Source: Acidobacteriota bacterium
GTDB taxonomy: Bacteria; Acidobacteriota; Blastocatellia; Pyrinomonadales; Pyrinomonadaceae
NCBI GenBank assembly: GCA_018269075.1
Contig: JAFDVJ010000054.1
Span: forward strand, 17,507-81,506
Length of the DNA stretch: 64,000 nucleotides
Reading direction: 5' to 3'
The translations under genes were made by a program, and so were the position numbers. How positions within the stretch are numbered: position 1 is the first letter of the stretch; each line of letters opens with the position of its first letter. Of this stretch, positions 16,343 through 25,990 are shown piece by piece. The notes under the pieces are model-generated. The model was not told the DNA's origin and did no database searches. It saw only the letters and a program-made list of their open reading frames with translations.

Positions 16343-16955
16343 CCGGCACCTCCTTCGCGCGGACCGATCTTTTTTTCAGCCCGTCGAAAAATTCGTCGAT
16401 CTTCGCCCAAACCTCGCTGCCGCCGGCGAGCCCGCGCCAGTGCGCGCGGATCGTTCCGACGAGCTCGAAGCATCTGTCGATCGGCGCGACGAAATATTCG
16501 CGCCGGCCGCGCACGCGGTTGACGAGCAGCGCCTCGACGTCCGGCGAAAGAGTGCGAACGACCGGATTTTCGCGCTCGATCTCGCGCCACGCTTCGAGGG
16601 AAAGCCGCGATTCGGTCGCGCCGCCCGGACCGGGATAAAGCGCGATCGTTCTGTTTTCGACCGAGCTGTTAAAGAAAAAGACGAGCTCGATCGGCAGCAT
16701 CAGCGCCTTCCACTGCAGATCGGTCAGCCGGAAATCCGGCAGAAAAACGGCGCGCCGCGGAATCGGCCGAAAACGGCCGTCCGCCTGATGGCTGAAGAGA
16801 ATCGCGCACGGTTCGCAGGCGCAGCTCAGCCGGCGCGTCGGCGGCTCGATCAGATGCCGGTGTTCGGCTCCGAGCCGCGCGCCGCACAGCTCGCACAGCT
16901 CGGCCGACGGCCGCGGGCGAATGAATCGGCGAAGGATGTTGATTGACGGTTCCAT
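16335..16955 (-). CDS. DUF5947-like hydrogenase operon protein
   Basis: A 206-residue protein with an N-terminal metal-binding-like knuckle: CELCG near residue 20, then HRHL and CACEPCAILF near residue 45-55, which together look like a four-Cys zinc or Fe-S site. Downstream are the GRFRPIPRR and FRLTDLQWKALMLPI segments and an ELVFFFNSS stretch. This fits the DUF5947 family as I recall it from group 1h hydrogenase loci. The function is unknown; assembly of the oligomeric hydrogenase is a guess from context. The ATG at 16955 was chosen at MEPSINILRRF; an in-frame start 39 bases upstream adds non-typical sequence. Upstream lies a 21-bp minisatellite. Confidence 0.82.
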   Translation of the reverse strand: MEPSINILRRFIRPRPSAELCELCGARLGAEHRHLIEPPTRRLSCACEPCAILFSHQADGRFRPIPRRAVFLPDFRLTDLQWKALMLPIELVFFFNSSVENRTIALYPGPGGATESRLSLEAWREIERENPVVRTLSPDVEALLVNRVRGRREYFVAPIDRCFELVGTIRAHWRGLAGGSEVWAKIDEFFDGLKKRSVRAKEVPDA

Positions 16956-17034
16956 ATCGATGTTTAATTCTCTGGACCTGATTTCGAAGCGCAAAACCGG
17001 ACTAAAGCGCTGGCCGTCCCGAAGCGCGAAATTC

Positions 17035-17180
17035 GAGGTCGCGACCTCAAAATTCGACCTCCGGACCTCGAAATTGAACTCGCGACCTAGAAATTCGACC
17101 TCGCGACCTAGAATTTTGATGTTCGGACCTCAAAATTCGACCTCCGGACCTCGAATTTTGACGCTCGGACATCGTTTTTC
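17035..17180. repeat. 21-bp minisatellite (aattcgacct/cggacctcg family)
   Basis: About seven diverged 21-bp units of the aaattcgacctccggacctc type run through the 280-base gap between the DUF5947-like and 74-aa genes. Each unit has an internal ggtcgcgacc or aggtccggaggt type partial palindrome. The period is the same as in the arrays at 1090-1331 and 36153-36293, with unrelated sequence. Confidence 0.8.
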
Positions 17181-17239
17181 GACCCCGTTCTTTGAAATTA
17201 GATCAAAGATCCAAGGTCAAAAACCGAAGATCGAAAATT

Positions 17240-17464
17240 CTACGCCGGCGGCATATGCGGCATCTTCGGATCGATCGGCTCGCGGTCGTCCGGGTTGATG
17301 CTCGTCGAATCGCGGGCGGTGCGAACGCCGGTCGGGCGGCCCGCGCCGGATTCGCCGGTTTCCTCGCGGCCGGCTTCCCCGCCCTGATTTTGCGACTGTT
17401 CCTCGCCCTTGAGAGTTCCGGTCTGGTGCGAAGTCGAATCCGAGCCCTTGTCTTCCTGCGGCAT
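17240..17464 (-). CDS. 74-aa hydrophilic protein in hydrogenase operon
   Basis: A disordered-looking small protein, rich in Gly, Glu, Ser, Thr and Asp, with no hydrophobic core, signal or Cys. The C-terminal DDREPIDPKMPHMPPA segment looks more constrained than the rest. A strong Shine-Dalgarno (gggagg nine bases before ATG) and its position 33 bases after the NifU-like gene support expression. I do not recognise the family. It may act as a linker or assembly factor for the hydrogenase, but nothing in the sequence proves this. Confidence 0.65.
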   Translation of the reverse strand: MPQEDKGSDSTSHQTGTLKGEEQSQNQGGEAGREETGESGAGRPTGVRTARDSTSINPDDREPIDPKMPHMPPA

Positions 17465-17497
17465 TTTTTGTCCTCCCTGTTTGAATTCCTCGAAATT

Positions 17498-18067
17498 TCA
17501 CGCGGCGGCGAGCTCGCAGTCGCGGTACGCCGGCTTCGACCGGCCGAGCCGGACGAAGCCGTTAGGTTTTTTTTCCGCCGGCGAATCCTCGACCTCGACC
17601 GCGCCGATCTCCGGCGCGGCCGCGTAAACCGCTTCCTCGATCGTCGTCTTGAGCGTCAGCGCCGACGACGGGCAGCCGTCGCAATTGCCCTGCAGGCGAA
17701 GCCGGACGATCCCGCCGTCGACCGCGACCAGCTCGACGCCGCCTTCATGCAGATTGAGCGCCGGCCGCACCCGTTCGAGCGCCTGCCGGACGCGCGTTTC
17801 GACCGGCAGCGGATGCAGGCCGTAAAGCAGCAGCAGGCTTCCGACCAGTTCGTCGGCGGCGAAATCGTCGAAGATCGTCTGCCCGGCCGCGCCGGTCTCC
17901 GCCGTGATGTCCATCATCCGTTCGAGCGCCGCGCCGTGAAACTCCATCAGCGTCTGGACGAGCTCAAGCGCCTGCGCGCGGAGCGCCGGGTCGGCCGCCA
18001 TCTCGACGGCCCGCACCAATTCCTCGACCCGCGCCATTTTTTCGTTCAGCAACGATTGTTCGGTCAT
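17498..18067 (-). CDS. hhyE: NifU-like Fe-S protein of hydrogenase operon (HhyE-like)
   Basis: A 189-residue protein. Residues about 1-85 are helical (EKMARVEELVRAVEMAADPA). Residues about 90-165 form an NFU domain with the Fe-S motif CDGCPSS and the flanking GGVELVAVDGGIVRLRL and LTLKTTIEEAV. In mycobacteria, as I recall, a NifU-type Fe-S protein (HhyE) is encoded with the group 1h hydrogenase and proposed to pass its electrons to the respiratory chain; the same role or Fe-S supply is inferred here. It is not evidence of nitrogen fixation, since no nif genes are present. It starts 21 bases after the large-subunit gene. The symbol is given by analogy. Confidence 0.85.
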   Translation of the reverse strand: MTEQSLLNEKMARVEELVRAVEMAADPALRAQALELVQTLMEFHGAALERMMDITAETGAAGQTIFDDFAADELVGSLLLLYGLHPLPVETRVRQALERVRPALNLHEGGVELVAVDGGIVRLRLQGNCDGCPSSALTLKTTIEEAVYAAAPEIGAVEVEDSPAEKKPNGFVRLGRSKPAYRDCELAAA

Positions 18068-18088
18068 TTTTTCGAAAACCCTCCCGTC

Positions 18089-19897
18089 TCAGGCGTGCGG
18101 CACGCCGAACATATTCGAATGATGCGTTTCGAGCACGCGGCCGCCGCCGAGATACATATGGACGCCGCACGGCAGACACGGATCGAAGCTCCGGACGGCG
18201 CGCATAATGTCGATGCCCTTGAACTTGTCGGGCCCGTTCTCCTCGAAGATCGGCGTGTTCTGAACGGCGTCTTCATACGGTCCCGGCGTCCCGTAAACGT
18301 CGCGCGGGTTGGCGTTCCACGGCGTCGGCGGGTACGGGTGATAATTGGCGATTTTGCCGTCGCGGATGACGACGTGATGCGAGAGCACGCCGCGCACCGC
18401 TTCGTGAAAGCCGCAGCCGATCGCTTCGTCCGGCACCTCGAACTCGGTCCAGGTCTTGGTGTTGCCGGCGTGCAGCTCGGCGAGCGCCTTTTCGCAGAAA
18501 TGAAGCGCGGTCGCCGCCGCGTAGGCCTGAAAATAAGTGCGCGCGCGGTCGCGCTCGATCGCGTTCGACCATTTCGGGATCTTCCATTCGAACTCGGCCT
18601 CGGGCTTCATCGCGGTCTTCGGCAGATAGATTTTGACGCTTTGCCCCGTCGCCTTGACGTAGCCGATGTCGACGAGGCCGGCGAGCGCCGTCGACCAGAG
18701 CCGCGCGATCGGGCCGCCGCCCGTGTCGAGCGCGAGGTATTTCGAGCCCGTGCCCGCCTCGCCCTCGTGATACCAGCGCGGCGACATCACCCACGTGTAT
18801 TTGCCCTCGAAATCGCGTTTCTGCGGGCGCGGGATCGTCGTCTGGTTCCACGGGTGAAGCTGGTCGATCGGGTTGCCGAGCGGATCGGTTTGGACGAATT
18901 TCTCCTGATCTTCCCAGCCGTCGTAATACGAGCTGCCGAGCAGAATCCGCATATTCAGATTGATGTCGAGCAGGCTGTGCGTGACGGCCTTGCCGTCGAC
19001 GATCACGCCGGGCGTGACGAACATCGCCTTGCCCCATTTTTCCATATTCTCGTACCTGTAATCGCAGACGTCCGGATTGTTGTACGAGCCCCAGCAGCCG
19101 AGCAGGATTCGCCGCCGGCCGACCTCTTCGTAGCCGGGCAGTGCCTCGTAAAAGAAATCGAACAGATCGTCGTGGAGCGGGACGACCTTTTTGCAGTGCT
19201 CGACGTAGCGCATCAGCCGGACCATATAATCGGTGAAAAGCTGGACGGTCGGGACCGTTCCGACGCCGCCCGGATACAATGTCGACGGGTGGACGTGGCG
19301 GCCTTCCATCAGGCAGAACATCTCGCGCGTGTAGCGCGAAACCTGGAGCGTTTCGCGGTAGAATTCGCCGGTGAACGGGTTGAGCGCGGTCATAATGTCG
19401 GAAATCTTGCGGTAGCCGTGCGCCTCGGCGTTCGGCGCGTCCGTCTGCGTCGCCTTTTCCCAGACCGACGGGTTCGTCTCGCGGACCATATTCTCGCAGA
19501 AATCGACGCCGACCAGATTATCCTGATAGATGTTGTGGTCGAACATATACTCGGCCGCTTCGCCGAGATTGACGATCCATTCGGCGAGCGGCGGCGGCTG
19601 GACGCCGAACGCCATATTCTGCGCGTAGCAGGCGCAGGTCGCGTGGTTGTCGCCGCAGATGCCGCAGATCCGCGACGTGATGAAATGCGCGTCGCGCGGA
19701 TCCTTGCCCTTCATAAAGATCGAATAGCCGCGAAAGATCGACGACGTGCTCCAGCACTCGGCGACCTCGCGGTTCTCGAAATCGATCTTCGTGTAAATTC
19801 CCAATGATCCGACGATTCTGGTGATCGGGTCCCAGCTCATATCGATCAAAGTCCGTTTTCCGGTCGGCGTTTCGGTGATCGTGGTGGTGGCCGGCAT
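18089..19897 (-). CDS. hhyL: [NiFe] hydrogenase large subunit, group 1h
   Basis: The catalytic subunit that oxidises H2, in subgroup 1h these enzymes often scavenging H2 at atmospheric level in air. It has 602 residues. Nickel ligands are C78 and C81 in SRICGICGDNHATC, whose GDNHATC extension is typical of group 1h, and C574 and C577 in DPCLPCGVH near the end. A 22-residue tail after H580 would be removed by the protease at 13690-14205. WDPITRIVGSLGIY opens the fold. No signal peptide, as usual for large subunits. It starts one base after the small-subunit gene ends, so the pair is translated together. Accessory genes DUF5947 and DUF6084 downstream agree with the subgroup. Confidence 0.95.
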   Translation of the reverse strand: MPATTTITETPTGKRTLIDMSWDPITRIVGSLGIYTKIDFENREVAECWSTSSIFRGYSIFMKGKDPRDAHFITSRICGICGDNHATCACYAQNMAFGVQPPPLAEWIVNLGEAAEYMFDHNIYQDNLVGVDFCENMVRETNPSVWEKATQTDAPNAEAHGYRKISDIMTALNPFTGEFYRETLQVSRYTREMFCLMEGRHVHPSTLYPGGVGTVPTVQLFTDYMVRLMRYVEHCKKVVPLHDDLFDFFYEALPGYEEVGRRRILLGCWGSYNNPDVCDYRYENMEKWGKAMFVTPGVIVDGKAVTHSLLDINLNMRILLGSSYYDGWEDQEKFVQTDPLGNPIDQLHPWNQTTIPRPQKRDFEGKYTWVMSPRWYHEGEAGTGSKYLALDTGGGPIARLWSTALAGLVDIGYVKATGQSVKIYLPKTAMKPEAEFEWKIPKWSNAIERDRARTYFQAYAAATALHFCEKALAELHAGNTKTWTEFEVPDEAIGCGFHEAVRGVLSHHVVIRDGKIANYHPYPPTPWNANPRDVYGTPGPYEDAVQNTPIFEENGPDKFKGIDIMRAVRSFDPCLPCGVHMYLGGGRVLETHHSNMFGVPHA

Positions 19898-19898
19898 C

Positions 19899-20978
19899 TT
19901 ATTTGTTCCTCCCGTTTCCGTAATGTATCGGCTCGTAGCCGGTCGTCAGCTCGGGCCGGTTGTGCCGCCATTTCGGTTCCTTGTTGACGGTCGAATTGGT
20001 GATCCCGCGCAGCGCGCGGATCACGCGGCCGTAAAGGCCGATCACGCCCGACGACAGCGTCGCGCCCGGCGGTTCGTCCATAAACGGCATAAATTTGTCG
20101 GGGAAACCGGGCATCGTGCAGCCGATGCAGATGCCGCCGACGTTCGGGCAGCCGCCGATCCCGGCCATCCAGCCGCGTTTCGTGACGTTGCAGTTGACGA
20201 CCGGTCCCCAGCAGCCGAGCTTGACGATGCATTTCGGCGAGCCGTATTCGGTCGCGAAATCGGCCTGCTCGTAATAGCTGCCGCGGTCGCAGCCCTCGTG
20301 AACGGTCTTGCCGAAGAGCCACGTCGGCCGCAGTTCCCTGTCGAGCGGGATCAGCGGCGCGAGGCCGGCCGCCTGATAGAGCAGATACAAAACCGTTTCC
20401 GTGAAATTGTCCGGCTGGACGGGACAGCCCGGGACGTTAATGATCGGCAGGCCGCCCGCCGATTTCCAGTTCCGGCCGAGATAATCGGCGAGCCCCATCG
20501 CGCCGGTCGGATTGCCCTCCATCGCGTGAATGCCGCCGTAGGTCGCGCATGTCCCGATCGCGATCGTCGCCAGCGATTTCGGCGCGAGCCGGTCGATCCA
20601 TTCGCAGGTCGTGATCGGCTGACCGGTCATCGCGTCGGTTCCCTGCGCCGCCCAGTAACCTTCCGACTTGATCTTTTCGTTCGGGATCGAGCCCTCGACG
20701 ACAAGCACAAACGGGTCGAGCATTCCCTGCTCGGCCTGATAGAAATAATTCAGGAATTCGTCGCCGACCTCGTAGGCGAGCACCGGATTATGGAGATGCA
20801 CTTTCGGGAGCCCGGGAATCGCGCCCAGAACAATGTCCTCGATGCTCGGCTGCATCGCCGCCGTCACCGAAACCGAATCGCCGTCGCAACTCAAGCCCGC
20901 CGTCAGCCAGACGATATGCACTTCGCTGACCGCCGGTGCTTTCTGCGTCTTCCGCCCGTATGGAACTTCTTCCGCCAT
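19899..20978 (-). CDS. hhyS: [NiFe] hydrogenase small subunit, group 1h
   Basis: The electron-relay subunit of 359 residues carrying three Fe-S clusters. The proximal-cluster motif reads LSCDGDSV with C31 and D34. In most [NiFe] enzymes the second position is Cys, and the Asp is known from O2-insensitive group 1h enzymes. Other ligands are in IGTCATYGG, VPGCPVQP, CWGPVVNCN and GGICIGCTMPGFPD. No Tat signal or C-terminal membrane anchor, so the enzyme is cytoplasmic or held to the membrane by partners. Start 20978 was chosen because of a strong aggaggggg; a longer in-frame start lacks one. It is the first gene of the minus-strand operon down to 12894. Confidence 0.95.
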   Translation of the reverse strand: MAEEVPYGRKTQKAPAVSEVHIVWLTAGLSCDGDSVSVTAAMQPSIEDIVLGAIPGLPKVHLHNPVLAYEVGDEFLNYFYQAEQGMLDPFVLVVEGSIPNEKIKSEGYWAAQGTDAMTGQPITTCEWIDRLAPKSLATIAIGTCATYGGIHAMEGNPTGAMGLADYLGRNWKSAGGLPIINVPGCPVQPDNFTETVLYLLYQAAGLAPLIPLDRELRPTWLFGKTVHEGCDRGSYYEQADFATEYGSPKCIVKLGCWGPVVNCNVTKRGWMAGIGGCPNVGGICIGCTMPGFPDKFMPFMDEPPGATLSSGVIGLYGRVIRALRGITNSTVNKEPKWRHNRPELTTGYEPIHYGNGRNK

Positions 20979-21411
20979 TTTCCCCCTCCTTGTCTTGTTT
21001 TTGAAACCGCGGACAGCCGTCACCCGCGACGTTCAGAAGGATGTTTTCGCGAGATCCGATTCCCGTTCAAAACACTTCCCGCCGTCAATTGCCCGCTTTC
21101 GAAATTTCACCGATTTTTCGATTTTAACCGTGAATCCGCCCGGTCTTCTGTAACCGGGCATACAAAAGCCGTCGAGTAAAATCGACGGCGAACGGTGACG
21201 GGAAGCTTTGCGGGCCGATCGTTGGAATTCGAAATGCCGGGATCGAAACGCGCGATCGTTTTGCGGTCGACGCGGCCGAACGCGGACGCGATCGAACGAC
21301 TGCTCTTTTGATCGCGCAGCGAATCGATAAATTCTTAAACGGGTTCGGGTTGAAAAAATTCGGGGTAAATTCGGGGAGTCTGTCGGGGACAGACTTTGGT
21401 CGATGTCGAAA
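20979..21411. other. Upstream region of group 1h hydrogenase operon
   Basis: 433 bases without a gene, between the hydrogenase operon (reading left) and the 3-prime end of the stress-protein gene. It should hold the operon promoter. A small hairpin gccgtcgagtaaaatcgacggc lies at about 21168-21189, and agtctgtcggggacagact at about 21377-21395 is a possible weak terminator for the stress-protein gene. No TGTGA-type site and no sigma-54 type site was found. Confidence 0.45.
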
Positions 21412-22275
21412 CTAGATCCGGTGCCGGTCGCGGGCGACCTCGACCGAGCAGCTGGCGCGGGCCGCGACGGCCGACGAAATGGTGCCGAGCATAAAGCGGT
21501 CGAACGAGCGGCCGATCCGGTTCGGGCCGACGAAGATCGAATCGGCGTGCCATTTTTCGGCCTGTTCGAGCAGGACGTCCTTCGGATCGCCGGTCGCCAT
21601 CCAGAGCGTCGCCGAGAGACCGGCGGCCTTTAACTTTCTGATCGGCGCTTCGGCCGTCTTTTCCATCAATTGTTCGAGCAGCTTGGCCTCGCCGGGCAGA
21701 CTGCCGGTCGGGGCCGGAAAATGCCCGACCGAGCTCGCCATATTCGCGTCGTTGACGACGACCAGCCGGACCTCGCTGTCCTTGCGCCAGCTGCGCGAAG
21801 CGACCGCGTCGATCGCCGTCTGCGCGCCGATCGAGCCGTCGAAGCCGACGACGATCCGTGCGGGCCGCACTTTTTTTCCGCGCTGGCAGCGGGCGATCCG
21901 CACCGAACACGGCAGCTCGCCGAGCACCTTCTGCGAGATTTTCCCCAAAAGGGTGTGTTTTTCCGTCTTTTCGTGGCACGGCTCGCCGATCACGATCAGG
22001 TCGGGCCGAAAGCTTTCGGCTTTGATCAGGACTTCGCGCGCCGGCGAACCGTAGACGGTTTCGGCGCGAATTCGCCAGAGAGGAAATTCCTGGCGAAGAT
22101 ATTCTTTGGTCTGAACGGCGAGTTTTTCGATCTCGCGAGCCTTTTCGAGCGAACTCCACGTTTCGACGACCGCTAACGCCAGCACGTCCGCACAATCGGA
22201 CAGACCTGCTTTCTGTAGGTCCTGCAGCTCCGACTCGGCCGCCTGCGATCCGTCATAAACGATTAATACTTTCAT
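21412..22275 (-). CDS. Tandem universal stress protein (two UspA domains)
   Basis: 287 residues made of two UspA folds (about 1-135 and 140-282). The first opens MKVLIVYDGSQAAE; the second opens ARIVVGFDGSIGAQTAIDAV. A nucleotide-binding G-x2-G-x9-G(S/T) type loop is best seen in the second copy, VGPNRIGRSFDRFMLGTISS, while the first has an altered form, IGEPCHEKTEKHTLLGKIS. The start has ggagg six bases upstream. It is a single gene between the hydrogenase operon and lon, both on the same strand but with large gaps. Tandem UspA proteins are linked with starvation, redox and survival states; the exact role is unknown. Confidence 0.88.
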   Translation of the reverse strand: MKVLIVYDGSQAAESELQDLQKAGLSDCADVLALAVVETWSSLEKAREIEKLAVQTKEYLRQEFPLWRIRAETVYGSPAREVLIKAESFRPDLIVIGEPCHEKTEKHTLLGKISQKVLGELPCSVRIARCQRGKKVRPARIVVGFDGSIGAQTAIDAVASRSWRKDSEVRLVVVNDANMASSVGHFPAPTGSLPGEAKLLEQLMEKTAEAPIRKLKAAGLSATLWMATGDPKDVLLEQAEKWHADSIFVGPNRIGRSFDRFMLGTISSAVAARASCSVEVARDRHRI

Positions 22276-22285
22276 AAATCCTCCG

Positions 22286-22386
22286 ATTGCCGATTGCGGA
22301 CTGCCGATTGCGGATTGCGGATTTGCCGTTTCAAACCTGAAATTTCAGGGCCGCAATCCGAAATCCGAAATCCGAAATCCGAAATC
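22286..22386. repeat. Inverted pair of GATTGCG/GGATTTC heptad arrays
   Basis: gattgcc, gattgcg and gactgcc units at about 22286-22325 face gaaatcc and gcaatcc units at about 22350-22386. Some units differ between arms, so the hairpin would be imperfect. The pair lies directly upstream of the stress-protein start codon (13 bases away). Confidence 0.8.
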
Positions 22387-22639
22387 ATTTACCGGTACTT
22401 CTTTCAAAGAGAGGGTGCGTCCTCGATAGTGAGAATCAAATTCCATTCCAGTCGGTCGCGGCCGGCGAGAGAGGCGGAAAAATCTTCGAAAGCCGTTTTA
22501 TTATTTACTAAAGTCAATATTCATAGGGTTTGCGCCGCCCGCGCCGGGTCTCCGAAACTGCGAAAACTTTCGCAGTCGAAACGGCGAAATCTCGCACTTC
22601 GGCCGGCTCCGAAAACGCGCGCGGGCCGGCCGAACGGAC

Positions 22640-22669
22640 AAACGCCCGAACCGGCCGGCTCGGGCGTTT
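22640..22669 (-). terminator. Terminator hairpin after lon
   Basis: aaacgcccga and tcgggcgttt pair as a 10-base stem around accggccggc, which is itself self-complementary. It lies 25 bases beyond the lon stop codon. The T-run on the minus strand is short, so it may be a weak terminator. Between here and 22387 I see no further gene. Confidence 0.6.
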
Positions 22670-22694
22670 GGTTTCGTTTTCCGATTTTGCGGTC

Positions 22695-25118
22695 TTACTC
22701 GATCACCGTCGAAACGTCGGCCGCCGGTTTGTCGGGCTTCCAGAGATGCGGCGTTTCGAGGATCTCGTCGGACTTGTCCGGTTCGAGCGCGAAATGCAGG
22801 ACCTCGTCGATCGTGTCGACCGTGTGAATCCGGAGGTCTTCGCGGATCTCTTCGGGAATGTCGGCCAGATCCTTTTCGTTGTCCTTCGGCATAATGATCG
22901 TCTTGAGCCCGAAACGGTGCGCGGCGAGGAGCTTTTCCTTGACGCCGCCGATCGGCAGGACCTTGCCGCGGAGCGTGATCTCGCCGGTCATCGCGACGTC
23001 GTGCCGCGCGGTCTTGCCGGTCAAAACCGAGACCATCGCGGTCGCGAGCGTGATGCCGGCCGACGGGCCGTCCTTCGGGATCGCGCCCTCGGGCACGTGA
23101 ATGTGGAGATCCTTTTCCTGAAACGTGTCTTCCGGGATATTGAGCTTCGCGGCGCGCGTCCGGACGCAGGTCAGCGCGGCGCGGGCCGATTCCTGCATCA
23201 CCTCGCCGAGTTTGCCCGTCAGCGTGACGTTGCCCTTGCCCTTGACGAGCGTCGCTTCGACCTGCAGCACGTCGCCGCCGACTTCGGTCCAGGCGAGTCC
23301 GTTGACCAGCCCGATCTCGGATTTGCGGGCGATGTCCTGCTTGCGGAAGCGGATCGTGCCCAACAGCCCGCGCACTTTTTCGGCGTCGATGACGGCCCGG
23401 AAATCTTCCTTCGCGTCGGCGACGACGAATTTCCTGGCGATCTTCCGCAGGCACGACGAGATTTCGCGTTCGAGATTGCGGACGCCCGCCTCGCGCGTGT
23501 AGTGGCGGATGACTTCGAGAATGCCGTCGTCCGTGAACTTGACCATCTCGCCGTCGAGGCCGTTGCCTTCGGCCTGTTTCGCGAACAGATGCCGCTTCGC
23601 GATCTCCGTCTTTTCGCGCTCGGTGTAGCCCGACAGCGTCAGGATTTCGAGCCGGTCCTGGAGGGGCGCGGGAATCGTGTGCAGGACGTTGGCGGTCGCG
23701 ATGAAGAAGACCTGCGAAAGATCGTAATCGACGTCGAGATAGTGATCGCGGAACGTGTGGTTCTGTTCCGGATCGAGCACTTCGAGAAGCGCGGCCGACG
23801 GATCGCCGCGGAAATCGCGGCCGAGTTTATCGACTTCGTCCAATAAAATCACCGGGTTGACCGTGCCGGCGCGCTTCATCAGCTGGACGATCTGGCCCGG
23901 CAGCGCGCCGATGTAGGTCCGGCGGTGACCGCGAATCTCGGCCTCGTCGTGAACGCCGCCCAAAGCGAGCCGGACGAATTTGCGACCGGTCGCCTTGGCG
24001 ATCGATTTGCCCAGACTAGTTTTTCCGACGCCGGGCGCGCCGACGAAGCAGAGGATCGTGCCCTTCGGATTTTTGACGAGCTGGCGGACGGCCAGATATT
24101 CGAGAATTCTTTCCTTGATCTTTTCAAGCCCGTAATGGTCCTCGTTCAAAACGCGCTCGGCTTCCGAAAGATCGTTGATCTCGTCGGAACGCTGCTGCCA
24201 CGGGACGTTGATGAGCCAGTCGAGGTAGGTCCGCGAGACGGTCGATTCGGCCGACATCGGCGGCATCGCTTCGAGCCGCGCGAATTCCTGCATCGCCTTG
24301 TCGCGCGCTTCGGCAGACATTCCCGATTCCTCGATCTTCTTTTTCAGCTCGTCGAGCTCGGCCTTGTCGTCCTTGCGGCCGAGTTCCTTGTGAATCGCCT
24401 TGATCTGCTCGTTCAGGTAATACTCGCGCTGGTGCTTGTCCATCTGCTTTTTGGTGCGCGCGTGGATGTTGCGGTCGAGCTGTTTCTTCTCGATCTCGTG
24501 TTCGAGAATCTCGATCAGCCGCTGGAGGCGCTCCTGCACGGAAAAGGTTTCCAGAAGCTTTTGTTTCTCGTCGACCGCGATCCTGAGGTGCGAGCTCATC
24601 GCGTCGGCGATCTGGGCGGCGGAAATGCCGCGCAAAGAAGCGTGAAGCGCGTCCGAATAGGCGTCGGGCGAGACGCGCAGGAACTGTTCGACCAGATTAT
24701 GGATGGTTTGCAGCAGGCCGTCGGTGCGATAGCCCGATTCGTCGACCGACTGGACCTTCCGGACGTGGGCGAAAAACATTCCGTCCTCGTCCTGTTCGAC
24801 CCGGACGGCGACGCCGCGCTCGCGGCCCTCGACGACGACCTTGATCTGGCCGTTTTCCTGCTTCTGCGCCTGCAGAATGCGGCCGAGCGTGCCGACCGTG
24901 TAGATCTGCTCGGCGTTCGGCTCGTCGATCGTCGCGTCGTGCTGCGTCGCGAGAAAGATGTTGCGCTCGCCGATCATCGATTGTTCGAGCGCGCGGACCG
25001 AGCTCGGCCGGCCGATCTTGAACGCGACTTTGGTATAGGGGAAAATCACGACATCGCGAATCGGAACCATCGGAAAACGCGCAATGTCCTTGGGCATCTG
25101 GTCTGAAAATTCTTGCAT
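22695..25118 (-). CDS. lon: ATP-dependent protease Lon
   Basis: A hexameric cytoplasmic protease (807 residues, normal length) that degrades damaged and regulatory proteins. The N-terminal substrate domain is at about 15-210 ([15 protein letters not shown]), followed by a coiled part ([17 protein letters not shown]). The AAA+ domain has Walker [10 protein letters not shown] and Walker [12 protein letters not shown]. The C-terminal protease domain has the catalytic Ser in GPSAGIT and the Lys in [10 protein letters not shown]. No feature is missing. The first ATG was chosen; the Shine-Dalgarno is weak (agaagt). Just upstream, ttgact and tataat-like hexamers are present but about 20 bases apart, so any promoter call is weak. 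It is a single gene. Confidence 0.97.
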   Translation of the reverse strand: MQEFSDQMPKDIARFPMVPIRDVVIFPYTKVAFKIGRPSSVRALEQSMIGERNIFLATQHDATIDEPNAEQIYTVGTLGRILQAQKQENGQIKVVVEGRERGVAVRVEQDEDGMFFAHVRKVQSVDESGYRTDGLLQTIHNLVEQFLRVSPDAYSDALHASLRGISAAQIADAMSSHLRIAVDEKQKLLETFSVQERLQRLIEILEHEIEKKQLDRNIHARTKKQMDKHQREYYLNEQIKAIHKELGRKDDKAELDELKKKIEESGMSAEARDKAMQEFARLEAMPPMSAESTVSRTYLDWLINVPWQQRSDEINDLSEAERVLNEDHYGLEKIKERILEYLAVRQLVKNPKGTILCFVGAPGVGKTSLGKSIAKATGRKFVRLALGGVHDEAEIRGHRRTYIGALPGQIVQLMKRAGTVNPVILLDEVDKLGRDFRGDPSAALLEVLDPEQNHTFRDHYLDVDYDLSQVFFIATANVLHTIPAPLQDRLEILTLSGYTEREKTEIAKRHLFAKQAEGNGLDGEMVKFTDDGILEVIRHYTREAGVRNLEREISSCLRKIARKFVVADAKEDFRAVIDAEKVRGLLGTIRFRKQDIARKSEIGLVNGLAWTEVGGDVLQVEATLVKGKGNVTLTGKLGEVMQESARAALTCVRTRAAKLNIPEDTFQEKDLHIHVPEGAIPKDGPSAGITLATAMVSVLTGKTARHDVAMTGEITLRGKVLPIGGVKEKLLAAHRFGLKTIIMPKDNEKDLADIPEEIREDLRIHTVDTIDEVLHFALEPDKSDEILETPHLWKPDKPAADVSTVIE

Positions 25119-25268
25119 ACTTCTATTATATTTCTTGGGGAATACAAATCAGTCAATTGGATAAAGTATTATTCGTTTCGATTTTCTAATTTTAAAACAA
25201 ATAATCGCCCGTTGGCTAGTTTTTTTTCCCGCCAATCGTCCGGATGCCGATATTTTTCGAAATTCGAC

Positions 25269-25976
25269 TTACACCGCGATCTTTTCCGCCGTCAGATCGA
25301 GCTCCGCTTCCTCCGTGTGTCCGACCGAAAATTCCTCGGCCCGCCGTTTGATCGTGAGCAGCATTTTGCGCTCCATAATAAAATGCGCCGGCTCGAAAAA
25401 GCCGTAGTGAAACGCCTTGTCGAGCAGGTTCGCGGGCCGGTCGCCGCGGGCGCGGATGACGAGCCGCGTCCGCGTCTCGTCGAGATGCCGGAGAACGAAC
25501 GCCCAGCTGCCCTGCTCGATCTCGTCGCGGAGCACAAGCTTGTAGTCCGGTTCGAGCTCGACGACGTACCAGCCGGTCCGGTCGCGGTATTTTCCGCCGA
25601 GCCAGTCCGGGTGCGCCGCCCGCACGAAGTCGCCGACCGCGAGCCGCTGCCATTCGGAATGCACTCCGTAGGCGTTGTGGACGCGCAGGCCGAAGAGATT
25701 CTCGATCCAGTCGTAGCTGTAAAAGCCGCCGCGGTCCTGGCCGATCTGGACGAGCCATTTCCAGACGACGTTCGCCGGCGCGTCGATCGTGACGGCGTGC
25801 GTCACCTGAATGCCGGCCGAGGGCTTGATCTCGTCGCCCGGGAGATGCGCCCTGACCTCTTCGTCGGTCGCGCCCCAGCGCAGGTGCCACGGGCGCACCC
25901 CGTAGATGTAGGCGGCTGCCGCGCCGAGCCCGACGGCACTCCAGCCGGCTATCGTTTTCAATGAATTAAGGTTCAT
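25269..25976 (-). CDS. SRPBCC/START-like domain protein with membrane anchor
   Basis: 235 residues. An N-terminal hydrophobic segment (about 8-28, IAGWSAVGLGAAAAYIYG) is followed by a helix-grip fold: THAVTIDAPANVVWKWLVQI opens the first strand and helix, GGFYSYDWIENLFGL follows, and a long C-terminal helix (LTIKRRAEEF) closes it. Such domains bind hydrophobic ligands; no catalytic motif is certain. The ATG at 25976 has gaggtg upstream; a longer start is less likely. It follows the flavodoxin-fold reductase gene by 14 bases, so the two form an operon. A link to quinone or lipid chemistry is inference. Confidence 0.8.
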   Translation of the reverse strand: MNLNSLKTIAGWSAVGLGAAAAYIYGVRPWHLRWGATDEEVRAHLPGDEIKPSAGIQVTHAVTIDAPANVVWKWLVQIGQDRGGFYSYDWIENLFGLRVHNAYGVHSEWQRLAVGDFVRAAHPDWLGGKYRDRTGWYVVELEPDYKLVLRDEIEQGSWAFVLRHLDETRTRLVIRARGDRPANLLDKAFHYGFFEPAHFIMERKMLLTIKRRAEEFSVGHTEEAELDLTAEKIAV

Positions 25977-25990
25977 AAAACACCTCGTTT

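Noticed and set aside
17498-18067. NifU-like protein as evidence of nitrogen fixation
   Set aside because: Only the NFU domain is present, no nif genes are near, and the gene is embedded in the hydrogenase operon.
17192-19807. 871-residue open frame opposite the hydrogenase large subunit and NifU-like genes
   Set aside because: Antisense to clear, motif-bearing genes; composition is Arg/Ala/Asp-rich and no start signal is present.
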